64,000 nucleotides of DNA. Source: Rhodoglobus vestalii (GTDB lineage Bacteria; Actinomycetota; Actinomycetes; Actinomycetales; Microbacteriaceae). The notes under the pieces were generated by a model. That model had not been told where the DNA came from and searched no databases. It worked only from the letters and a program-made list of their open reading frames with translations. Location: NCBI RefSeq assembly GCF_006788895.1, contig NZ_VFRA01000001.1, positions 1,736,001 through 1,800,000 of the forward strand, given 5' to 3'. Shown piece after piece: positions 52,946-62,723 of the stretch. Position 1 is the first letter of the stretch; every line of letters begins with the position of its first letter. The position numbers and the translations under genes were made by a program.

Positions 52946-55018
52946 CTAGAACTCGGGCGGCCCGTCGTAGGGCGCGTCGTCGTCCGAGTAGAACGGGATG
53001 TCGTTCTCGTCGTCGGGGAGGGGTGCTGCCGGAGCGGCAGACTGTCGAGCTGCGGGGCGCGAAGCAGGCCGCGACGCGGCAGGTCGGGCCTGGCGCGCGG
53101 GCCCAGCCTTCGCCGCGGCAGAGGCTGACGGTGCGGTAGCCGCAGCCGCGGATGCGGACGATGTCACCGCCGAATCCCCGGCGCCAGCCGATTGGACAGA
53201 CTCTCCCGCAACAACCGCGAGTACGGCAGCGCCATAAGTCTCAAGCTTCTTTTCCCCAACACCGCTGATCTCAGCGAGCTCAGCCAACGACTCCGGCTTC
53301 GTGACAGCAATGCCGCGCAGGGTGGCATCCGCGAACACGACGTAGGCGGGTACACCGTTGTCGCGGGCAACTCCGGAACGCCACGACCGCAGATTTTCGA
53401 ACAGGTCCGTCGCCGACTCCGGAAGATCGGCCACCACCCTGCGCTTTGCCGAGCCCCCGGCTCCACCGCCGGAACCTCGCGCCTTGCGCGGTGCCTCCCG
53501 CCGCAGCTTCACGATGCGGTCGCCACTCAGTACCGCTGCACTCTCCGGAGTGATCGCCAAAGTGCCATACTCGCCCTGAACCGCGAGCAGCGACTGCGCC
53601 AACAGCTGCCGCACCACCGACCGCCAGTCCTGCTCGGACACATCCGAACCAACACCGAACGTCGCCAGATCATCGTGACGCTGCTGCGAAACCCTGGGAG
53701 TGATCTTGCCAATCAGAATGTCAACCAGATGGCCAGCGCCAAACCTCAGGTTGCGTTCGCGATCCAGCCGCACAATTGTTGACATCAGTTTTTGGGCCGC
53801 AACCGTGCCATCCCACGATTCCGGCGGCGACAGGCACGTGTCGCAATTGCCACACGCCGTCGATTCCTGCCCAAAGTAGCCCAGCAGTTGCACGCGGCGG
53901 CACTCCACGGTCTCGCAGAGCGCGAGCATCGCGTCGAGGTGCGCGCTGAGATTACGACGGTGAGCCAGATCGCCACCCGACTGATCGATCATGCGACGCT
54001 GCTGCATAACATCCTGCAAGCCATAGGCGAGCCACGCCGTTGCGGGCAGACCATCCCGGCCCGCACGACCCGTCTCCTGGTAATAGCCCTCAACGCTCTT
54101 GGGCAGATCGAGGTGGGCCACGAACCGCACATCAGGCTTGTCGATACCCATCCCGAAAGCGATCGTCGCCACCATCACCATGCCATCTTCCCGCAAGAAA
54201 CGACTCTGGTTGCTGGCCCGAATCTTGGAGTCGAGACCCGCATGATACGGGAGTGCGGGGATACCGTTCTCCACCAAGAACTGAGCAGTCTTCTCCACCG
54301 AAGCGCGCGACAGACAATACACAATTCCCGCGTCACCAGAATGTTCCGTATTCAGCAGTGTCAGCAACTGCTGCAGAGGCTGTGCTTTCGCCTCAATGCG
54401 GTACCGGATGTTGGGCCGGTCAAAACTAGAAACATACTGGGTGGCGTCAGTGAGCTTCAGTCGCTGCGCAATCTCTGTGCGCGTGGCTTCGGTCGCGGTG
54501 GCGGTCAGCGCAATGCGTGGCACGGCGGGCCAGCGGTCGTGCAGCACATCGAGCTGCAAGTAGTCGGGCCTAAAATCGTGCCCCCACTGCGATACGCAGT
54601 GCGCCTCGTCGATGGCGAAAAGCCCAATCTGACCCTGCTCCAGCAACGAAACAGTGGAGGACACCCGCAGTCGCTCGGGCGCGAGATAGAGCAGATCCAG
54701 CTCGCCGGCCCGGTACGCGTTTTCGACGCGAGTGCGTTCTTCGGCGGACTGGGTGGAGTTGAGAAAGGCGGCACGGGCGCCAACGGCGGCGAGAGCATCC
54801 ACCTGATCCTGCATCAAAGCAATCAGTGGGGAAATGACAACACCGGTGCCGTCACGAACGAGAGCGGGAATTTGGTAGCACAGCGATTTGCCGCCGCCGG
54901 TGGGCATCAGCACCAGCGCATCGCCACCGCCCACTATGGTGTCAATAATCTCGCCCTGCTGCCCCCGAAACGAGTCGTAACCGAACGTGGACTCGAGAAC
55001 AGACTGGGCAGACACCAT
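52946..55018 (-). CDS. recQ: RecQ-type DNA helicase
   Basis: 690 residues from ATG 55018. Helicase motifs: [20 protein letters not shown] (I), [17 protein letters not shown] (II), [10 protein letters not shown] (III), [18 protein letters not shown] and [12 protein letters not shown] (V, VI). Zn cysteines in VECRR and [11 protein letters not shown] winged-helix RQC and an HRDC domain ([20 protein letters not shown]) follow. An unusual 100-residue Ala/Ser/Pro-rich tail and an acidic end ([20 protein letters not shown]) extend it. Unwinds DNA 3' to 5' in repair and recombination. Confidence 0.93.
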   Translation of the reverse strand: MVSAQSVLESTFGYDSFRGQQGEIIDTIVGGGDALVLMPTGGGKSLCYQIPALVRDGTGVVISPLIALMQDQVDALAAVGARAAFLNSTQSAEERTRVENAYRAGELDLLYLAPERLRVSSTVSLLEQGQIGLFAIDEAHCVSQWGHDFRPDYLQLDVLHDRWPAVPRIALTATATEATRTEIAQRLKLTDATQYVSSFDRPNIRYRIEAKAQPLQQLLTLLNTEHSGDAGIVYCLSRASVEKTAQFLVENGIPALPYHAGLDSKIRASNQSRFLREDGMVMVATIAFGMGIDKPDVRFVAHLDLPKSVEGYYQETGRAGRDGLPATAWLAYGLQDVMQQRRMIDQSGGDLAHRRNLSAHLDAMLALCETVECRRVQLLGYFGQESTACGNCDTCLSPPESWDGTVAAQKLMSTIVRLDRERNLRFGAGHLVDILIGKITPRVSQQRHDDLATFGVGSDVSEQDWRSVVRQLLAQSLLAVQGEYGTLAITPESAAVLSGDRIVKLRREAPRKARGSGGGAGGSAKRRVVADLPESATDLFENLRSWRSGVARDNGVPAYVVFADATLRGIAVTKPESLAELAEISGVGEKKLETYGAAVLAVVAGESVQSAGAGDSAVTSSASAAAATAPSASAAAKAGPARQARPAASRPASRPAARQSAAPAAPLPDDENDIPFYSDDDAPYDGPPEF

Positions 55019-55081
55019 GCCGAGAAGTCTAGGCGCAGCCACCGTCGCGCGAGGCGGCGGGGCTGCACCTGAGGACTACTG

Positions 55082-56050
55082 CTACCCCTTGGTGGAACCG
55101 GCGAGTAGACCGCGCACGAAATATCGCTGAAGGGCGAAGAACACGATCAGTGGCACCAGGATCGAGATGAAAGCACCCGCGGTAAGCAGGTTCCAATCTT
55201 GACCTCGGCTACCGGTGATCTCTGCCAACAGTTTCGTCATCGGCGCCACTCGTCCATCAGCAAATACCAGCGCCACAAGCAGGTCATTCCACACCCAAAG
55301 GAACTGGAAAATCGCGAACGATGCGATCGCCGGCATGGTGAGCGGTAGCACGATGCGGAAGAAGATCTGACCGTGACCGGCACCATCCACTCGTGCCGCT
55401 TCAATCAGCTCAGACGGAATCTGCGATACGAAGTTGTGCAACAGAAAGATTGCCAATGGTAGGGCGAAGATCGTGTGCGCGATCCACACCTGCGAGTACG
55501 CATTCGATGCATTCAAGCTGGCGAAGAGTTCTACATCACCAATCGAGAGTCCCCGAGAGAAGAGGCTCAGCAGCGGAACGAGTGCCATCTGCAGCGGAAC
55601 AATCTGCAGCGCAAAGACGCCGATAAACATCCAGTTGCGGCCGGGAAACTTGATCCACGCAAAAGCATACGCGGCGAGGCTCGCAAGGACGAGCGGAAAG
55701 ATCGTCGCCGGGAGCGTGATTGCGATCGAATTGATAAACGCGCCCGCCAGGTTAAGAGTGCTGTTGCCCGCAGCAAGCACCTCGACGTAGTTGTTGAGGG
55801 TGAAGCCGGGATTCTGGAAGATCGTCCACCAGCCGTTACGCAGAATCTCCTCGGGCGGACGGATGGAGGAGATGAACAGCCCGAAGGTCGGCGTTGTCCA
55901 CAGCACAGCAATAACCAGTGCCGCAATCGTCGCGCCTCGACTCGTGAGACGTTTCTTGGTGCGCTTGGCAGCACCAAACTTTTCTCCACGAGCCAGCTGC
56001 TTCTGGGTTTTCTTGTCAACCGCAACTCGTGCGGGGACTGTCGCGGTCAT
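55082..56050 (-). CDS. CUT1 sugar ABC permease (MalG-like)
   Basis: 322 residues, six helices, cytoplasmic Lys-rich head. The permease EAA loop reads ELIEAARVDGAGHGQIFFRI, then LPLTMPAIASFAIFQFLWVW. Ends in the MalG-type FFALQRYFVRGLLAGSTKG. Its start overlaps the upstream permease stop by 4 bp. Forms the membrane channel with the neighbouring MalF-like subunit; the ATPase subunit is not in the window, as is common when a shared MsiK-type ATPase is used. Confidence 0.92.
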   Translation of the reverse strand: MTATVPARVAVDKKTQKQLARGEKFGAAKRTKKRLTSRGATIAALVIAVLWTTPTFGLFISSIRPPEEILRNGWWTIFQNPGFTLNNYVEVLAAGNSTLNLAGAFINSIAITLPATIFPLVLASLAAYAFAWIKFPGRNWMFIGVFALQIVPLQMALVPLLSLFSRGLSIGDVELFASLNASNAYSQVWIAHTIFALPLAIFLLHNFVSQIPSELIEAARVDGAGHGQIFFRIVLPLTMPAIASFAIFQFLWVWNDLLVALVFADGRVAPMTKLLAEITGSRGQDWNLLTAGAFISILVPLIVFFALQRYFVRGLLAGSTKG

Positions 56051-57180
56051 CGGATCTCCCTCTGCTTCTGGATCTGTCGCGCGTTGTAAATGACGATCGG
56101 CAGCACCATGAGGAACAGCACCACCGCAAAGGCGGCGGACCTACCGACTTCGAATCCTTGCCACTGGGAATACATTTCGTTGGCGATGACGCTGGTCTCG
56201 TTAGCACCAGCAGTCATGGTGCGCACGATGTCAAACACCTTCAGAGAGGCGATTGAAATCGTAGTGAGCACCACAACGAGCGAACTTTGGATGCCGGGAA
56301 CGGTGACATTGATAAAGCGCTGCCAAGCGTTAGTGCCATCTAGCTCTGCAGCCTCCAGCTGCTCCGCCGGTACGCCCTTGATCGCCGCAGACAAGATCAC
56401 CATCGCAAAACCAGTCTGAATCCAGATGAGTACGACGATGAGAAACAACGTATTCCACGGTTCGTTCGAGAGCCACGAGATTGGCTCTCCACCGAGCCAG
56501 ACCACAACCTGGTTGAGGAGACCGATCTGTTCCTGCCCTGCAGGCCGAACCGCGTATACGAAGCGCCAGATAATGCTGGCGCCAACGAAGGAGATTGCCA
56601 TCGGCATGAAGACGAGCACTTTGAAGATTTTTTCGCCGCGTGACTTGTCGATGAACACCGCGTAGGCAAGCCCGAAGATTGTTGAGACGACGGGCACGAT
56701 CAGTACCCACACCACGGTGTTCAGCACTGTGCGAATACCGGTGTCTTGCGTGAAGATCCAGATGAAGTTCTCGAGGCCAACGAAGCGGGTTCCTCGGCTA
56801 TTCATGAATGCCTGAATAGTGGTTTGGATCGTGGGGTAGATGAGACCGATGGCGAGCAAGAAGATCGCAGGGCTCAGAAACCCGACCAGCTGAAAGAGGT
56901 AGCCAACACCCTGTTTTGACCGATAGTCAAGATAGAAAAAGAGGGCCCCAAAAAGGGTTGCGGCTCCAGCCGCCCAGAGCACAGATCCGAGAGCCAGAAA
57001 CACAAGCCCGGGGATGAGCACGCAGGCTGCAGCGCGGATGATGGTGAACTTGCGCCCGGTTCGCGGGGCAATCTCTAAAAAGAAGATGAGCAGTGCTATC
57101 ACTGCCAGGAAGGCGAGAAGCACCAGCGGTATTTGTGCGAGTGCGGGGAGGGTGGATATCCACCCTAGGAATGCTGACAT
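56047..57180 (-). CDS. CUT1 sugar ABC permease (MalF-like)
   Basis: 377 residues. Extra N-terminal helices as in MalF (LVLLAFLAVIALLIFFLEIA), then the permease core with EAA loop EQLEAAELDGTNAWQRFINV, TVPGIQSSLVVVLTTISIAS. Translated with the MalG-like partner. It begins 154 bp after the binding-protein gene, across the hairpin 57252-57300. Confidence 0.92.
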   Translation of the reverse strand: MSAFLGWISTLPALAQIPLVLLAFLAVIALLIFFLEIAPRTGRKFTIIRAAACVLIPGLVFLALGSVLWAAGAATLFGALFFYLDYRSKQGVGYLFQLVGFLSPAIFLLAIGLIYPTIQTTIQAFMNSRGTRFVGLENFIWIFTQDTGIRTVLNTVVWVLIVPVVSTIFGLAYAVFIDKSRGEKIFKVLVFMPMAISFVGASIIWRFVYAVRPAGQEQIGLLNQVVVWLGGEPISWLSNEPWNTLFLIVVLIWIQTGFAMVILSAAIKGVPAEQLEAAELDGTNAWQRFINVTVPGIQSSLVVVLTTISIASLKVFDIVRTMTAGANETSVIANEMYSQWQGFEVGRSAAFAVVLFLMVLPIVIYNARQIQKQREIR

Positions 57181-57251
57181 GTCAAACCTTTCGAGTGCGT
57201 CACTGAACTCTTTTATGTCTGTGACTCTACGCCGCCTCGGCCGTAGAGCTG

Positions 57252-57300
57252 TGGTGTGAGGTTCGGGCCGAGAGCATCTCTCGGCCCGAACCTCACACCA
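57252..57300 (-). promoter_or_regulatory. 23-bp perfect hairpin between binding-protein and permease genes
   Basis: TGGTGTGAGGTTCGGGCCGA... (57252-57274), loop CAT, and its exact complement (57278-57300): 23 bp without mismatch, no T tract. It lies between the stop of the solute-binding gene and the MalF-like start. Likely a 3' stabiliser/partial terminator that keeps binding protein in excess over permease. Confidence 0.8.
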
Positions 57301-57334
57301 CTATCGCCGTACGATATCGAACGGCAGGGTCACA

Positions 57335-58675
57335 CTATTCAGACGGCCACGAGGCATCGATTGTCGAGAGCACCTCGTCGGTTGACTTGCCGTTGATCCA
57401 ATCGACCATTCCGGTCCAGAACGCACCCGCGCCGACTACGCCGGGCATGAGGTCCGAGGCGTCAAAGCGGAAGGTCGTGCTCGGGTCCTGCAGGATCGTG
57501 ATTGCTTCCTGAAGGATCGGGCTGCTCGCACTGGCCGGGTCAAGACCGTTGTTTGCACTGATGACACCGCCCAGGCTCACGCGGCTGTTTGCCCACTCAG
57601 CGCTGGAGAGGTACTCCTGCACCGCGATGGTGTCTTCGTCGTTCGAGAAGGCACCGACAATTTCTCCACCACCGGTGACGGCGTTGCCGCCAGCCTCAAT
57701 AGATGGAGTAACGAAAGCCCAGATGTCAGCATCCGGCCCTACCGTAGCGTTTCCGTTCTTCGGGTCCTGAATGAACCCGTCATAGAACGATGCCTGGTGG
57801 TGAAGCGCACAGGTTCCATCTCCGAGTGCACGTGCCGGGTCACCGAATGGGGTGGTGTTGATGGACTCAACGCCACCGAATCCTGCGTTGACGTATTCCG
57901 GGTTCAATAGGATCTCGCCGACCGAGTCAAAGGCTGACTTGATCGCGGGATCGGTGAACGGAATCTCGTGGGATACCCACTGGTCGTAAACCTCGGGTCC
58001 TGCTTCACGGAGCACGAGGTCTTCGATCCAGTCAGTTCCGGGCCAACCCGTTGCCGCATCCGAACCGAACCCGACACACCATGGTGCGCTGCCGGTCGTG
58101 CTGGCAATGGTTTCGGTCAGAGTGAGCATTTCGTCCCACGTGGTAGGAACATCTACGCCCCACTCCGCAAACTGCGAAGGTGAATACCAGACAAAGCCCT
58201 TGACGCTGGCCATGAGAGGCGCGCCATACAGCGTGTCGCCGGTTGATGCGTAGGCCGCCCAGTCGTCTGACCAGTATTCTTCAACATTCGACGCGACGCC
58301 CTCGGGTGCCGGCTGAATGTAATCGCGTGATGCAAGGTCAGCGAGAAGCCCCGGCTGAGGGAAGATTGCGAGGTCAGGCGCGTTACCACCCTGTGCGCGG
58401 ATGCTGACCTGTGCCTCGAACTCTTTGCTGGCTTCGTACTGGATGTCGATATCGTTCTCGGTCTCCCAGTCAGCCCAGGATTCCTCGAGGAGCTCGGCCT
58501 CGGTGTCAGAAATGGTGCCGTAGATGGTGACAATACCGTCGGCCTCTCCGGCATCGCCGGGTCCGCTCGTGTCGCCAGTGCCGCCGGTGCTGGTTGCGCA
58601 ACCGCTAAGAACCATTCCCGCGATGCCGAGAACGGCAATCGGAACAATAGCTCGTCGATAGTGATGGGAAATCAT
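57335..58675 (-). CDS. CUT1 sugar-binding lipoprotein
   Basis: 446 residues. A lipobox (MVLSGC, Cys26) follows a signal helix; a Gly/Thr linker then leads to a type 1 solute-binding protein: GIVTIYGTISDTEAELLEES, APDLAIFPQPGLLADLASRD, LYGAPLMASVKGFVWYSPSQ, WCVGFGSDAATGWPGTDWIE. The last features resemble alpha-glucoside (AglE-type) binding proteins; the sugar is not certain. First gene of the importer operon, with a LacI-type palindrome at 58813. Confidence 0.9.
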   Translation of the reverse strand: MISHHYRRAIVPIAVLGIAGMVLSGCATSTGGTGDTSGPGDAGEADGIVTIYGTISDTEAELLEESWADWETENDIDIQYEASKEFEAQVSIRAQGGNAPDLAIFPQPGLLADLASRDYIQPAPEGVASNVEEYWSDDWAAYASTGDTLYGAPLMASVKGFVWYSPSQFAEWGVDVPTTWDEMLTLTETIASTTGSAPWCVGFGSDAATGWPGTDWIEDLVLREAGPEVYDQWVSHEIPFTDPAIKSAFDSVGEILLNPEYVNAGFGGVESINTTPFGDPARALGDGTCALHHQASFYDGFIQDPKNGNATVGPDADIWAFVTPSIEAGGNAVTGGGEIVGAFSNDEDTIAVQEYLSSAEWANSRVSLGGVISANNGLDPASASSPILQEAITILQDPSTTFRFDASDLMPGVVGAGAFWTGMVDWINGKSTDEVLSTIDASWPSE

Positions 58676-58812
58676 GCAAAGCCTCCTCGTCGAGGTTTAC
58701 CCGTACACCGATCGGTATGCGGGGAGATGCTGCTGGGGCGAACTCGTTCTTTGGTAACGGTGACCGTGAAAAGCGTGGTCATGTTTCACGTTAAGCTACG
58801 CCGCAAATTCAT

Positions 58813-58824
58813 GCAAGCGCTTGC
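58813..58824. promoter_or_regulatory. LacI-type operator GCAAGCGCTTGC upstream of the sugar importer
   Basis: A perfect 12-bp palindrome with a central CG, typical of LacI-family operators, about 140 bp upstream of the binding-protein start. The flanking bases T and G break the symmetry. Confidence 0.6.
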
Positions 58825-58896
58825 GGTCAAGTTTTCTCTACCGAAACCGGAATGAGACCTAAGAAAGATCGAACAATCCGAGGGGTCACAGAAATA

Positions 58897-59958
58897 TTAT
58901 GCAATGCGGCTACCACGGCTGAGTTTTGCGGCAGGAGTCTTAGTGCGAGCCCAGGCCCCCACCAATAGGACGCCCGCAAGAACCAGGTGAGTTGCGAGCC
59001 CCACAGCCCAACCGGGGGTCGTGGACTCAATGACGGTCCGCGCACTCGGGTACGGGGGCGGCTGCACAATTTGTCCAACGACACACTCGTTGTAACTGAC
59101 GGCGGGGGTTCCCGACAGCTGCACGGTGCGCACCGAAAGCTTGAAGAATCCGAAGAGATCTTTGGGCTGATCGTTTGCGTCGTAGGCGGTGGGAACGGCA
59201 TCCGCCAGAATCACATAAGGGTTGGCGACAAGCGCACCCCAAAACAGATCAAACCGGGGAACTTGATTTTCGTACTCCTCCGGCATCGAACACTCGCTCG
59301 GGGTGCCGTCGGCGTTGTACTCTATGGCATAACTCGACACTGACGTGGTGGTCGTTTGGAGCGCGAGCCCGCCCAGCGTGAACGCAATCAGGGTTCCCAC
59401 ACTGAGAGCCGCCACCACCAGGTAGGTGACAACGATGGAGAACAACGGGCGCACCATCAGCCCCGAAAGCCCCACACCAATCGCCGCAACAACACCGAGT
59501 TCGATGGCCAGAACAACAATCGAGACGATGATGGTGCTGGCCCGAAGTTGACCGACAATCGCCGCGTAGATGAGAAAAGGAACCGCCGCCGCTAAGAACG
59601 CGATCGCTGTGATCCACGCGGCAAGAAACTTGCCCGCGATTAATTGTCCCGTAGTGATGAGCGTCACCTGGGTGGTGGCGAGAGTTCCGGCATCCCGATC
59701 GCCATTGATGGCGTTACCGCTGAGCGCTGGTGCCACAAGTGTGCCCAGCAGCAAGACGAAATAGATGATGGTGGAATAGACGCCACCACCACCATCGTCA
59801 GCGCTGCCAAAGCCGGCAAGCGCGACCGACAGCAGCACGGTAACAACGAGGATGAGGCCAACGAACACCGCCAGCAAGATGTACCAACTGAGGGTGCGCA
59901 CTCGCTGTCGCAATTCGAGCGAAAGGATTACTCCGACCCCGGAGAAGAACATCGTCAT
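58897..59958 (-). CDS. ABC-2 type transporter permease
   Basis: 353 residues with six helices: LSWYILLAVFVGLILVVTVL, YFVLLLGTLVAPALSGNAIN, GDRDAGTLATTQVTLITTGQ (ABC-2 signature region), LVVAALSVGTLIAFTLGGLA. An extracytoplasmic segment sits between the fifth and sixth helices (about residues 215-320) with Cys residues. Its start overlaps the ATPase gene stop by 4 bp. Exports an unknown substrate with the following ATPase. Confidence 0.85.
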   Translation of the reverse strand: MTMFFSGVGVILSLELRQRVRTLSWYILLAVFVGLILVVTVLLSVALAGFGSADDGGGGVYSTIIYFVLLLGTLVAPALSGNAINGDRDAGTLATTQVTLITTGQLIAGKFLAAWITAIAFLAAAVPFLIYAAIVGQLRASTIIVSIVVLAIELGVVAAIGVGLSGLMVRPLFSIVVTYLVVAALSVGTLIAFTLGGLALQTTTTSVSSYAIEYNADGTPSECSMPEEYENQVPRFDLFWGALVANPYVILADAVPTAYDANDQPKDLFGFFKLSVRTVQLSGTPAVSYNECVVGQIVQPPPYPSARTVIESTTPGWAVGLATHLVLAGVLLVGAWARTKTPAAKLSRGSRIA

Positions 59959-60941
59959 TTCGGTTCCTCTGAGCTCAAGTCAATAAAGGCATGTTCAAGG
60001 TCGCCAACCGCCGGCGCGAAAGTGCTGATCGCGACCCCTGCCCCCACCAATCGAGACAACAGAACGGATGCCGTGGCTTCTGACTCAAGAGCAACAACCA
60101 GTTCCGTACGATCGGTGGCAATCGCAGTCTCCTCGATGCCGCAGGCAACGAGTGCCGCACGCAGGGCCTCCACGTCGCTCGAGCGGATACGCCAGGGTCG
60201 AGCGCTGGCGCGACTGCGCGCAAGTGCCTCTGCCGACGCTGTAACACCCCGCGAAATGTAGACCGCCCCATCAGCCATCTCATCGAGCTCAGAGAGCACA
60301 TGGCTCGACACCAGCAGCGTTTTTCCTTCGGAAGCGAGACGCCGAACAAGGAGTCGCAAATCGGCGCGAGCAACCGGGTCGAGGCCTGATGCCGGTTCGT
60401 CGAGCAACAGCACATCCGGCTCATGAACCAGAGCGCGGGCCAAACTCAACCGCTGCTTTTGCCCCCGTGACAGCACACGGGTGGGGCTATCAGCGAGCTC
60501 TGGAAGATCGACCAGGGTGATCAATTCTGCCGCCCGGGTGGCCGCCGCCGCCTTGTCGATCGCATACATTCGCGCCGTGAAGATGAGGGTGTCACGAACG
60601 CTGAGGCTCGACCATGAGCCGAGCACATCGGGCATCCACCCGAGCCGCGAGCGCACCGCCGCCGTTTCCGTCACAGGATCATGACCAGAAATACGGATGC
60701 TTCCGGCATCCGGTATCAGCAGTGAGGCCAGCATGAGCATGAGCGTCGTCTTACCCGAGCCATTGGGGCCGATCAGACCGGTGACCGTGCCCGGTGTCGC
60801 GATAAAACTTGCGTCGCGCACGGCGTGCACAGCGCCAAACGATCGACCCACATGCTCAACAAGGATTCCGTTTGGTGCAGGGACGCCGGATGCGAGATCA
60901 CTGTGCGCGCTGTCACCAGGTGCTGCCTCGACTGACGTCAT
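59955..60941 (-). CDS. ABC transporter ATP-binding protein (ABC-2 exporter)
   Basis: 328 residues from ATG 60941 (MTSVEAAPGD). Walker A GLIGPNGSGKTTLMLMLASL, signature VLSRGQKQRLSLARALVHEP, Walker B DVLLLDEPASGLDPVARADL and the His switch VSSHVL. A C-terminal regulatory part follows. Drives the ABC-2 permease encoded directly downstream. Like CcmA/NatA exporters; cargo unknown. Confidence 0.9.
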   Translation of the reverse strand: MTSVEAAPGDSAHSDLASGVPAPNGILVEHVGRSFGAVHAVRDASFIATPGTVTGLIGPNGSGKTTLMLMLASLLIPDAGSIRISGHDPVTETAAVRSRLGWMPDVLGSWSSLSVRDTLIFTARMYAIDKAAAATRAAELITLVDLPELADSPTRVLSRGQKQRLSLARALVHEPDVLLLDEPASGLDPVARADLRLLVRRLASEGKTLLVSSHVLSELDEMADGAVYISRGVTASAEALARSRASARPWRIRSSDVEALRAALVACGIEETAIATDRTELVVALESEATASVLLSRLVGAGVAISTFAPAVGDLEHAFIDLSSEEPK

Positions 60942-61001
60942 AAGCCTGAGCATAACTTACACACGTGCTGTTCGGGGCCCGTGCTCCACAGCACCCCGAA
61001 C

Positions 61002-61571
61002 CTAAATATAGATCGCGGGGTCGGTGTAGTTGAACGAGTCGGGCGGTGCCTGTGTGCCGTTCTTGGGTCGCGCAACGGCGGGTACTCCAACGAGCAACGA
61101 ATCCTCTGGAGCATCCGCAACGACCACAGCGCCGGCCCCCACAACGGAACCGGAGCCGAGCGTGATGTCACCAAGGATCGCAGCTCCTGCACCCACCACG
61201 ACATTGCTGCCGAGGGTGGGATGACGCTTGCCCCCCTCTGAGCTTGTTCCACCGAGGGTGACCCCGTGATAGATGAGCACGTCGTCACCAACAATGGCGG
61301 TCTCACCAATGACAACCCCGGAACCATGATCGATGATCACTCGGCGCCCAAGCTCGGCTGCCGGATGAATCTCTACCCCGGTAAGAAAGCGTACGTACTG
61401 GGAGACCGCGCGGGCAAGAAAACGCGCCCGTGCGGTCCATAACCAGTGACTAAAGCGGTAACCCCACACGGCGTGCATTCCCGAATAGGTCAACCAAATC
61501 TCGAAAGCTCCGCGAGCGGCGGGATCGCGCGTCCGCACGGCGGCAATATCTTCACGAGTTCGAGCAAACAA
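61002..61571 (-). CDS. cysE: serine O-acetyltransferase
   Basis: 189 residues: short N-terminal helical part ([20 protein letters not shown]), then a left-handed beta helix of hexapeptide repeats: [20 protein letters not shown] with the catalytic Asp-His, [40 protein letters not shown]. Acetylates serine for cysteine synthesis. The C-terminal tail ends in Ile (NYTDPAIYI), the CysK-docking residue. 50 bp downstream of cysK in one operon. Confidence 0.93.
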   Translation of the reverse strand: MFARTREDIAAVRTRDPAARGAFEIWLTYSGMHAVWGYRFSHWLWTARARFLARAVSQYVRFLTGVEIHPAAELGRRVIIDHGSGVVIGETAIVGDDVLIYHGVTLGGTSSEGGKRHPTLGSNVVVGAGAAILGDITLGSGSVVGAGAVVVADAPEDSLLVGVPAVARPKNGTQAPPDSFNYTDPAIYI

Positions 61572-61621
61572 TGGCGTTATCCGTCAGTTGAGGTGAGCAG
61601 TGATGAAAGCGTGTGCCGCCC

Positions 61622-62560
61622 CTAGTCGACGAGGTCTTCGTAAAGCAGTGTCGACAGGTAACGCTCGCCGAAGCTTGCGATGACAACCACGATGGTTTTG
61701 CCCGCGTTCTCGGGGCGCTTGGCCACCTCAAGAGCAGCGTGCACGGTCGCACCCGACGAAATGCCGGCGAGGATGCCCTCTTCGGCTGCGAGACGACGCG
61801 CCATTGTTACGGACTGAGTGATGTTGACGTCAAAAACTTCGTCGTAGACTTCACGGTCAAGAATCTCGGGAACGAAGTTAGCGCCCAGACCCTGAATTTT
61901 GTGCGGACCGGGAGCACCGCTGTTGAGAATTGCCGACTCTTCTGGTTCGACGGCAATTACCTGCATTTCGGGCTTCTGCTCCTTGAGGTAGGCGCCGGCA
62001 CCACTGATGGTTCCACCGGTTCCGATGCCAGAAACGAAGATGTCGACGGTGCCGTCGGTGTCATTCCACACCTCGGGTCCGGTGGTGGCCCGGTGGATTG
62101 CTGGGTTCGCTGCGTTGGCAAACTGCCGGGCGGCGACGGCCCCTTCCGTGTTGGCAACAATTTCCGCGGCCTTGTCGACTGCACCGCGCATGCCATCAGC
62201 CGGGGCGGTCAGAACAAGTTCTGCGCCAAAAGCACGCAACAACATGCGGCGTTCCTTGCTCATACTCTCCGGCATGGTGAGAATAACGCGGTAGCCGCGC
62301 GCGGCACCGACCATCGCCAGCGCAATTCCGGTATTGCCGCTGGTGCCTTCGACAATGGTTCCGCCGGGCTTCAACGCACCCGACTTCTCTGCCGCGTCGA
62401 TGATGGCAACGCCGATACGGTCCTTCACGCTGGCGGAGGGATTCTGGAATTCGAGCTTGGCCAACACAGTTGCGCCAACACCCTCTGTTACGGCGTTGAG
62501 CCGAACCAGGGGGGTATTGCCGACAAGTTCGGTGACGTTGTTATAGATACGACTAGCCAT
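61622..62560 (-). CDS. cysK: cysteine synthase A
   Basis: 312 residues. PLP lysine in [20 protein letters not shown], substrate loop [15 protein letters not shown], cofactor phosphate [16 protein letters not shown]-terminal [20 protein letters not shown]. Joins O-acetylserine and sulfide to cysteine. Head of the cysK-cysE operon. Confidence 0.95.
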   Translation of the reverse strand: MASRIYNNVTELVGNTPLVRLNAVTEGVGATVLAKLEFQNPSASVKDRIGVAIIDAAEKSGALKPGGTIVEGTSGNTGIALAMVGAARGYRVILTMPESMSKERRMLLRAFGAELVLTAPADGMRGAVDKAAEIVANTEGAVAARQFANAANPAIHRATTGPEVWNDTDGTVDIFVSGIGTGGTISGAGAYLKEQKPEMQVIAVEPEESAILNSGAPGPHKIQGLGANFVPEILDREVYDEVFDVNITQSVTMARRLAAEEGILAGISSGATVHAALEVAKRPENAGKTIVVVIASFGERYLSTLLYEDLVD

Positions 62561-62665
62561 GATTCAGGGGTTCCTTCGCAGGTAGGAGATCGATGGGAGC
62601 GTGCTCACCTTAGTTAGTAGCAATCAGTGCGCCAAATTTATTTCATCAAACTGGGTAACACGCGA

Positions 62666-62694
62666 AAGAGGGCCCCACAGCGTGGGACCCTCTT
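62666..62694 (-). terminator. hairpin terminator downstream of the 5'-nucleotidase
   Basis: AAGAGGGCCCCAC, loop AGC, GTGGGACCCTCTT; 13-bp stem with one mismatch, placed 30 bp past the stop at 62724. Confidence 0.8.
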
Positions 62695-62723
62695 CACATT
62701 GTCCGGCTAGCGGTGACGGCTCG

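Noticed and set aside
53792..55072. 426-codon plus-strand frame over recQ
   Set aside because: Antisense shadow of recQ.
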